A stretch of 11,407 nucleotides of DNA from Rhodothermales bacterium. Lineage in GTDB: Bacteria; Bacteroidota; Rhodothermia; Rhodothermales; UBA10348. Of this stretch, positions 6,934-11,407 are shown in pieces. The notes under the pieces are model-generated. The model saw only the letters and a list, made by a program, of their open reading frames with translations. It was not told where the DNA came from and did no database searches. Within the stretch, counting starts at the first letter, position 1. The number at the start of each line of letters is the position of its first letter. The stretch covers positions 1 to 11,407 of the forward strand of contig JABDJZ010000092.1 of the NCBI GenBank assembly GCA_013003255.1, in the 5' to 3' direction. A program made the translations under genes and the position numbers.

Positions 6934-8133
6934 CTATACGGGTTCGGCCGTCAGGCCGCGTTCAACCGCTGCCCGCAAACGGCCCGGTACGCCCGTGACT
7001 TGATGGCGCCTCATGAGGCGACGGCCCGGGTAGCCTGATCGCGCGGCTTCGAAGGCGCGGCCAGGGTCGCGTTGTTCGAGAACCTGCTTGAGGGTGGCGT
7101 GGTCCCGGTCGAGCGGGCACATCCGGAGGGCCAGGTCAAGGAGCCACTTGTTGTATTGGCCCCGGCCGGTTGCCCCTGCATCGCTCGTCACGGCCGGCGC
7201 CTCCATCGAAATCGTCGGCAGCCGGCTGTCGCCCTCTGGGCCGATCTCTTGCCCGAGGAAATCGGCCACCGCCTCGGCCATCATGCGGGTGGCCTGCCAC
7301 TTGGAGTCCGTGGCATAGCCGGCCACGTGACAGGTGCCGATATCCACCATCCGGGCAAGCCGTGGGTCCGGCAGCGGTTCGCCCTCCCAGACGTCGAGGA
7401 CGACGCCAGAGGGCCCCTTGGCGGCGTCCAGCAGTCCACGCAGACCAGCGTTGTCCACCACCGCGCCGCGGGCGGTATTGATCAGCCACCCCCCGAAGGC
7501 GCCGAGACGCGACCCGTCCATCAGATGTCGGGTGGGATGGGGACCCGCCACCGTCAACGGGGTGTGAATTGACAGGACGTCTACGCGGGGCAGCATCTCG
7601 TCCAGACCGCAGAACGACAGATCCAGGCTGCCAGTAAGCGGAAAAGAAACCCCGCGCCGTACGGACTCGGCGATGGCCGCCTCCAGGGGCGGATCGCAAA
7701 CCTCAACCGACATGCCCAGACCGCCGGCACGGCGCGCGACGCGACTGCCCACCTGACCGTGTCCCACGACGCCAAGGATGCGCCCTTCCAGGGGCTCGTT
7801 TCGATGCACCGAAATGGTGAGAAGCGCCGTCATCACGTAGTCCGCGACCGAGTCCGCATTGGCGCCTGGAGCGTGGTAGAACGCGATTTCCCGGTCCCTC
7901 AGCAGGTCCAGGTCCACGTGATCGGTTCCGGCCGTGGCTGACCCAACCATGCGAATCCGGGTGCCATTCAGCATTTCCTTCCCAACCCGGGCCACACTTC
8001 GGACAATCAAAATGTCCGCCTGCGCCAGGGTCGACGCGGACATCCGAACGGGATCCATGAGTTCCACCGTCCCAAAGCCCGAAAGCGCATCAAAAACGCC
8101 CGGAATGCCTGAATCTGCAACAATATGCGCCAT
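6934..8133 (-). CDS. pdxB: 4-phosphoerythronate dehydrogenase
   Basis: PdxB oxidises 4-phospho-D-erythronate to 2-oxo-3-hydroxy-4-phosphobutanoate, the second step of the DXP-dependent vitamin B6 route; it belongs to the D-2-hydroxyacid dehydrogenases and acts in the cytoplasm. The 399-aa protein has the PdxB-specific phrase GSATAGTDHVD (64-74), the nucleotide-binding GHGQVGSR (124-131) and HTPL (190-193). The catalytic triad is R222 in NTARGAVVDN, E252 in LDVWEGEP and H269 in GTCHVAGY, matching R208, E237 and H254 of the E. coli enzyme. The C-terminal 90 residues, with FEAARSGYPGRR (354-365), resemble the PdxB dimerisation domain, which separates it from other family members. The ATG at 8133 gives a natural N-terminus; no ribosome binding site is evident. 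It is transcribed alone, divergent from the cell-wall hydrolase. Confidence 0.93.
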   Translation of the reverse strand: MAHIVADSGIPGVFDALSGFGTVELMDPVRMSASTLAQADILIVRSVARVGKEMLNGTRIRMVGSATAGTDHVDLDLLRDREIAFYHAPGANADSVADYVMTALLTISVHRNEPLEGRILGVVGHGQVGSRVARRAGGLGMSVEVCDPPLEAAIAESVRRGVSFPLTGSLDLSFCGLDEMLPRVDVLSIHTPLTVAGPHPTRHLMDGSRLGAFGGWLINTARGAVVDNAGLRGLLDAAKGPSGVVLDVWEGEPLPDPRLARMVDIGTCHVAGYATDSKWQATRMMAEAVADFLGQEIGPEGDSRLPTISMEAPAVTSDAGATGRGQYNKWLLDLALRMCPLDRDHATLKQVLEQRDPGRAFEAARSGYPGRRLMRRHQVTGVPGRLRAAVERGLTAEPV

Positions 8134-8263
8134 TTGGGCAGTGGTCGGTTACTTCTTGTGACAGCGTGCCCTCTTCAGGGAGGAAACGGGGTCAGACTAC
8201 GGAAAAATGGAAGCGCTTTTAGCACTGGGCACGAAGCTTGCGTTGAGGTTAGGCAGAGGGTGA

Positions 8264-8307
8264 GTGAACCCGTAGTGAACCGGCGTTGAACGCCGGGTGA
8301 ATACGGA
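8264..8307 (+). repeat. Four direct repeats of GTGAAC with an exact 11-bp period
   Basis: GTGAAC at 8264, GTGAAC at 8275, TTGAAC at 8286 and GTGAAT at 8297 start exactly 11 bases apart, so all four would face the same side of the helix. The first two units share GTGAACC; the outer bases of each unit vary. Around the third unit lies a perfect CCGGCG/CGCCGG stem (8280-8285 and 8291-8296) with loop TTGAA. Direct repeats with an 11-bp period are the binding geometry of OmpR/PhoB-family response regulators, so an operator array is the likeliest reading, by inference. Confidence 0.55.
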
Positions 8308-8326
8308 TAACAAGCCCATAACTCAT

Positions 8327-8342
8327 TGACACACATAGTGTT
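8327..8342. promoter_or_regulatory. Inverted-repeat element A (TGACACAC/GTGTT)
   Basis: The element contains ACAC-ATA-GTGT, a short inverted repeat at 8331-8341, preceded by TTGAC. A related element recurs at 8400-8413. The pair looks like operator half-sites for a dimeric regulator controlling the hydrolase, though the protein is unknown. Confidence 0.35.
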
Positions 8343-8399
8343 AAGCCCCGTACGCATTCTGAAACCCGCCTACCCCCTACTCGTAGAGGGCGGCTCGAA

Positions 8400-8413
8400 T
8401 GACACACTGTGTT
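8400..8413. promoter_or_regulatory. Inverted-repeat element B (TGACACAC/GTGTT)
   Basis: ACACA-C-TGTGT (8402-8412) is a perfect 5-bp inverted repeat sharing TGACACAC and GTGTT with element A 73 bp upstream, but with two fewer central bases. It lies about 80 bp before the hydrolase start codon, a suitable place for an operator or a leader element. Confidence 0.35.
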
Positions 8414-8489
8414 GTTCGTCGCCAACGGTGACGTGGCCCCTGCTACGGCCCTTTGGCGCTTTGAATTGTATAACCAACCGCAAGAAGCC

Positions 8490-9137
8490 ATGAGACAGAA
8501 GCCAGTAGCCCTTTATGCTGCTTGCTTTCTGAGCTTCACAGGCGTCTTCGCGCTTACAGGTCAGCGCGATTCGATCCTGTCCAGCCCAGTTACCTTCACG
8601 GAAGTGATGGCGAACCGGGTGGACGTGACCGAGACGATGACCCCATATGAAGAGGCTCTCCTCCATCCCAAAAGGATGGCGCCTCTTCCGCCTGAGAAGA
8701 TCGATTCCGAAACACTTTGGCTCGCACGCGCCATCTTCTCCGAGACCAAGCGTCCCGAAGAGCAGGTGCTGGTAGCCTGGGTGATCCGGAACCGGGTCGA
8801 AACACGTTACCGGGGACAGAGGACGTACAGAAATGTCATCCTTGATCCCTACCAGTTCAGTGCTTTCGCCCCGACCCAGAAAACACCGATTGATTACACA
8901 AGCCTGACCCCCCATTCGGAGGTCCCGGGCTGGAAAACTGCGCTGCGCATCGCGGACCATGTCCGCCGCTCGCGCCCTGACGTACGCCCCTTCTCCGTTG
9001 AAACGCGCCACTTCTACAGTGAGCGTTCAATGGTAGGCCGGGACGCACCGGAATGGGCCGAAGGTCGCAGACCCATAAAGAATCTCCCCTACTCCGTTGA
9101 CGAGCGGCGCTTCCGGTTCTTCGCCGGCATCGCCTGA
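8490..9137 (+). CDS. Exported SleB/CwlJ-like cell-wall hydrolase
   Basis: This 215-aa protein resembles the Hydrolase_2 (SleB/CwlJ) family of peptidoglycan lytic enzymes. The core LWLARAIFSETKR (76-88) contains the likely catalytic E85, aligned with the family's LAR-x-I-x-x-E motif. VAWVIRNRV (95-103) and DPYQFSAF (119-126) follow, and a C-terminal RHFYSE (173-178) and PEWA (187-190) match the family's histidine/tryptophan segment. The ATG at 8490 is preferred because a short basic start (MRQK) then leads straight into a hydrophobic stretch (6-24), a signal peptide or membrane anchor; an in-frame GTG at 8409 would place 27 unrelated residues before it. The gene stands alone, divergent from pdxB, and ends at a strong terminator. 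In a probable non-spore-former it likely serves wall remodelling. Family call is good; substrate and linkage are inferred. Confidence 0.8.
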   Translation: MRQKPVALYAACFLSFTGVFALTGQRDSILSSPVTFTEVMANRVDVTETMTPYEEALLHPKRMAPLPPEKIDSETLWLARAIFSETKRPEEQVLVAWVIRNRVETRYRGQRTYRNVILDPYQFSAFAPTQKTPIDYTSLTPHSEVPGWKTALRIADHVRRSRPDVRPFSVETRHFYSERSMVGRDAPEWAEGRRPIKNLPYSVDERRFRFFAGIA

Positions 9138-9164
9138 TCTGAGGAGCAGGAGTGATCCAAATTG

Positions 9165-9208
9165 AAGCGGGGCGCTACCCAGACGGGTGGCGCCCCGCTT
9201 TGTTTTTT
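9165..9208 (+). terminator. Strong intrinsic terminator of the cell-wall hydrolase gene
   Basis: An 11-bp perfect stem (AAGCGGGGCGC at 9165-9175 with GCGCCCCGCTT at 9190-9200) continues through one T-G wobble and ACCC/GGGT into a four-base AGAC loop, giving a 16-bp hairpin. It is followed directly by TGTTTTTT (9201-9208). It starts 28 bases after the hydrolase stop and lies 73 bases beyond the stop of the converging lipoprotein gene. The T-run is on the plus strand only, so it mainly serves the hydrolase. Confidence 0.93.
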
Positions 9209-9272
9209 GGGCTGCTGCGGCTGGCGCCCGGGGGAGCCGGCGGGTCCGCCGCGCCAGTCTGCGCACGACCGG

Positions 9273-11132
9273 CTAGTCCCGGTCCGCCCGAAACAGCCAC
9301 ATTCGTCCGAACCGGTCAGTAGCCACCGCTCCGTGATCCGGGTCGACACTCAAGGCCCTGATGCCGAACGGACTGCCGTCGACCTCACTCCAGCGCAGGC
9401 CCCCATCGCCGGAGACGAACATCCAACTCACGGTCCCCAGGAAGAAGGCGCCGCTTCTTGCATCGTAAGCCACCGCCGTAGGCTCACCCGGGTTTACCCA
9501 GACGCCGTCCTCCTGACGCGGTGGAGGTAGCCCCTCACCCGCCAGATTCCAGGATGCACCGTGGTCATCCGAGCGGAGAAGTTGGTTGTGGTGGGTCGCA
9601 GCAAGCACGATTCCCGAGCCGTCGCCCGACACAAGGCCGTTGAGCTCGTTCCCCCCCTGGTCTCCGCCCAATTCCCAGGTGAGTCCGGCATCGTGGGAGC
9701 GTAAGAAGTCACCCGACCGGGACGTTCCGTATACCAGCGTGTCATTCACCACCGTGACGGATCCGTCCGGTCCGCCGACGGACTGCCAGGTGGCACCGAG
9801 ATCATCGCTCACTACCACTCCCATACCCTGATGGCACGCGGCAAGTACCCGCTGCCCCACCCGCGCAAGGCTCCTGGTGATGCAGCCGGGGACATCCAGG
9901 TTGGTCAGGACCAAGCCACCGACTCTGACTGCAGCCCACAATCCGGCCTCCCAGCTTGGAAGCGCAGTAACCTCCTGGTGGGTCCAGGTATCGGCTCCCC
10001 CGTCCATGTGCATCCGCTGGTGAACCCCCGTCCGGGTAGCAAACACCCACGGGAAGCCGTCCTCCGCAAACACATTCTCGGTAACCGGCGGCGGGCCGAT
10101 GCGCTCTGCCTGCAGGTCTTCGAGTCGGACACGGTCCAGCCGGCAGCAAACACCAGGCTGGATATAGGACGCAGCCACTGCCGTTCCGTCATCCAGGAGC
10201 GTCAACGGCTCGCCTGGACTCTCCCCGAGAGGAGTCCACGAGTCACCCGAATCTTCGGAGAGCATCCAGCCCTCGTTGTGGTCCAGTAGCAGCACACCGT
10301 CCGGGCTGCTTACGAGCGTTCCACCATCAGCACTGGCTCCCGTCACCCGCAGGAGGCCGGAGTCTCCGAACGGCCCCCATCTATAGATGGCTCGATGGCC
10401 TGCCGCCAGCTTGGTCCGGTCCGGGAGTACATGAATGGAGTTGCGGCCGCCCAAAGACTCGGTAAAGCCATTGACACCGTAGCCGGCTCCCATGGTGGAG
10501 GATGTCAGGTACCCTTGTTGCCTGCCGAGTACACCCGTGGCGTGGAAAACGCCGGACGGGTCAAAGCGCATTGCCGTGCTGACGAACCAGTCGAAGTGGC
10601 CGAGCACCGCTGACCCGCGCGGACTCACCTCCGACACCGCCGTGGCTCCGTGATCGCGGTAGAAGCGGATTGTGGGCGGGTTTCGGTGAAGTTCTACAGC
10701 CACTTCCCCGTTCGAACCAACGGTCAGCGCATGGCTGGCCGTACCAAGGTCTCTGGCAAACACCACCTCTCCAAGCGGAGAGACACCCCACGCATTGGCC
10801 TGAAACAGCTCATGATTCCAGGTCCGTCCCCCATCAACCGTTACGTGAACCGTCTCGCCATCGGAGTAGGCGAGTGCGGCACCCGCGGTCCGCGTCCCAT
10901 CTCTCCGGTAGGTGTCCAGAGCCATTCCTACCAACGGCGGAAGGGCACTCACCGTCACGGACAGCTCGGACAACGGTGGATCATCCAGGTCGCCTTCCGG
11001 CCCCAGCGGCTCCGAGGCATCACAGGCTGCGAGCAGGACCAGCAGCAGGAATGCTCCGAGGAATCGAAGAGGCGACAGGGTCACCGGGCTGGACGAATCA
11101 AGGGTGGGGTTCGTCTTCAACAGCCGCCCCAT
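9273..11132 (-). CDS. Asp-box (BNR) beta-propeller lipoprotein
   Basis: This 619-aa protein has a lipoprotein signal: a hydrophobic helix (about 24-36) ends in LAAC with the acylated cysteine at C37, followed by DAS and an acidic, Gly/Pro-rich linker. The rest carries repeated Asp-boxes (S/T-x-D-x-G-x-x-W): TVDGGRTW (98-105), SEDSGDSW (292-299), SDDLGATW (442-449), SHDAGLTW (479-486), SDDHGASW (521-528) and SGDGGLRW (574-581), plus a weaker MDGGADTW (376-383). This pattern marks a sortilin/HCF136-type beta-propeller, often used for binding proteins or glycans; sialidase activity is not indicated because the other catalytic residues cannot be identified. The ATG at 11132 follows the barrel gene's TAG with no gap, so the two are coupled. 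A GTG at 11082-11084 would give a shorter, more usual signal peptide. Ligand unknown. Confidence 0.85.
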   Translation of the reverse strand: MGRLLKTNPTLDSSSPVTLSPLRFLGAFLLLVLLAACDASEPLGPEGDLDDPPLSELSVTVSALPPLVGMALDTYRRDGTRTAGAALAYSDGETVHVTVDGGRTWNHELFQANAWGVSPLGEVVFARDLGTASHALTVGSNGEVAVELHRNPPTIRFYRDHGATAVSEVSPRGSAVLGHFDWFVSTAMRFDPSGVFHATGVLGRQQGYLTSSTMGAGYGVNGFTESLGGRNSIHVLPDRTKLAAGHRAIYRWGPFGDSGLLRVTGASADGGTLVSSPDGVLLLDHNEGWMLSEDSGDSWTPLGESPGEPLTLLDDGTAVAASYIQPGVCCRLDRVRLEDLQAERIGPPPVTENVFAEDGFPWVFATRTGVHQRMHMDGGADTWTHQEVTALPSWEAGLWAAVRVGGLVLTNLDVPGCITRSLARVGQRVLAACHQGMGVVVSDDLGATWQSVGGPDGSVTVVNDTLVYGTSRSGDFLRSHDAGLTWELGGDQGGNELNGLVSGDGSGIVLAATHHNQLLRSDDHGASWNLAGEGLPPPRQEDGVWVNPGEPTAVAYDARSGAFFLGTVSWMFVSGDGGLRWSEVDGSPFGIRALSVDPDHGAVATDRFGRMWLFRADRD

Positions 11133-11407
11133 CTAGAACAGGATTCCCAACCGCAGCATCGCGCTGTTCGAACGCTGGTCATTCTTCTCGGCGACGAACG
11201 TCCGGCCACCCAGCGTGAACTCGTTCTTGACGAAGGGCGTCACGCCAACCACGTAGCGAAACTCGGGCAGCAGCTTCAAGCCGCCCGCGCTGATTTCGAG
11301 TCCAAAGCCGATGTTGCCGGCCACGGTGACATCCTCGAGCGACTCGTCATACTCCTCATCGCTCGAACGCGGGATGGAGAAGACCGGACCTGCGGTCAGA
11401 TAGGGCT
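11133..11407 (-). CDS. Outer-membrane beta-barrel protein (PorT-like), 3' part
   Basis: The gene enters from the right edge; 91 codons of its 3' end are visible and no start is seen. The product alternates hydrophobic and polar residues in strand-like segments separated by charged loops: YLTAGPVFSIP, an acidic loop of Asp/Glu/Ser, NIGFGLEIS, FRYVVGVTPF, and a closing SAMLRLGILF. The last strand ends in phenylalanine, the usual signal for outer-membrane insertion. The layout resembles PorT/OMP_b-brl family proteins of Bacteroidota. The TAG stop is followed at once by the ATG of the Asp-box lipoprotein, suggesting that the two form an envelope pair. Family membership is likely; the exact role is not known. 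Confidence 0.75.
   Translation of the reverse strand, partial: PYLTAGPVFSIPRSSDEEYDESLEDVTVAGNIGFGLEISAGGLKLLPEFRYVVGVTPFVKNEFTLGGRTFVAEKNDQRSNSAMLRLGILF

Larger units (their letters stand above)
8134..8489. other. Divergent control region between pdxB and the cell-wall hydrolase
   Basis: This is the longest gene-free stretch of the window (356 bp). It holds an AAGCGCTT palindrome at 8211-8218, a four-copy 11-bp repeat at 8264-8307, and two related TGACACAC...GTGTT elements at 8327-8342 and 8400-8413. It also holds a small imperfect hairpin (CTAC/GTAG arms inside C- and G-runs) around 8372-8390. A TTGACA at 8326-8331 could be a -35 box for the hydrolase, but no good -10 follows at the right distance. 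Short open frames on both strands here have no recognisable product. Confidence 0.6.

Noticed and set aside
8326..8356. TTGACA as a full sigma-70 promoter for the hydrolase
   Set aside because: The -35 is perfect, but no acceptable -10 hexamer lies 16-18 bases downstream, and the -7 box TAnnTTTG is also absent.
8409..8489. Earlier GTG start for the cell-wall hydrolase
   Set aside because: It would bury the signal peptide behind 27 unrelated residues and overlap an inverted-repeat element; the ATG at 8490 gives a normal exported protein.
8175..8491. Short minus-strand open frames in the pdxB-hydrolase intergenic region
   Set aside because: They have no recognisable product or ribosome binding site and overlap repeat elements that better explain the region.
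8370..9011. Minus-strand open frame of 213 codons opposite the cell-wall hydrolase
   Set aside because: The plus strand shows SleB/CwlJ motifs, a signal segment and a terminator; the antisense frame has no recognisable domain.
9273..11132. Sialidase function for the Asp-box protein
   Set aside because: Asp-boxes occur in many propellers; the arginine triad, RIP motif and catalytic Tyr/Glu of sialidases could not be identified.
10670..11218. Plus-strand open frame of 182 codons opposite the lipoprotein and barrel genes
   Set aside because: It spans two minus-strand genes with clear lipobox, Asp-box and barrel features; its composition is Pro/Ser/Arg-rich shadow.

Overview
The window is GC-rich bacterial chromosome, densely packed with mostly housekeeping genes. 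Several traits point to the Bacteroidota/Rhodothermota side of the tree: a PorT-like outer-membrane barrel ending in Phe, an Asp-box beta-propeller lipoprotein with an LAAC lipobox, a promoter of the -33 TTG / -7 TAnnTTTG type, and few strong Shine-Dalgarno sequences. A Rhodothermales/Salinibacter-like organism is my best guess, by inference only. I see no tRNA, rRNA, CRISPR array, insertion sequence or phage gene.

Layout. Positions 1-156 carry nothing I can assign. A minus-strand cluster then runs leftward from about 5124 to 157, probably as one operon. In transcription order it holds a membrane-anchored pilin-like protein, a degenerate PilM/FtsA-fold protein, rsmD (16S rRNA m2G966 methyltransferase), coaD (phosphopantetheine adenylyltransferase), an aspartate-type aminotransferase, and an M50 site-2 protease. 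The genes are nearly abutting, and two junctions overlap by one base. The divergent plus-strand pair pdxJ-era follows (5275-6891). pdxB (minus, 6934-8133) converges on era. A 356-bp divergent control region separates pdxB from an exported SleB/CwlJ-like cell-wall hydrolase (8490-9137). That gene ends at a textbook intrinsic terminator. From the right edge a minus-strand pair reads inward: the 3' end of an outer-membrane barrel gene, immediately followed by a 619-residue Asp-box lipoprotein.

How the genes relate. PdxB and PdxJ are the second and last dedicated steps of the DXP-dependent vitamin B6 route, and the aminotransferase uses the resulting PLP. RsmD and Era both act on the small ribosomal subunit, and rsmD-coaD is a widely conserved neighbourhood. 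The barrel and the lipoprotein are an envelope pair.

The parts least explained by known biology are four. First, the PilM-like/pilin-like pair at the head of the housekeeping operon, in which both proteins lack the defining functional residues. Second, a four-copy, exactly 11-bp-period repeat upstream of the cell-wall hydrolase. Third, two related inverted-repeat sites in the same intergenic region. Fourth, the missing canonical start codon of the site-2 protease, whose first membrane helix is encoded upstream of its first ATG.
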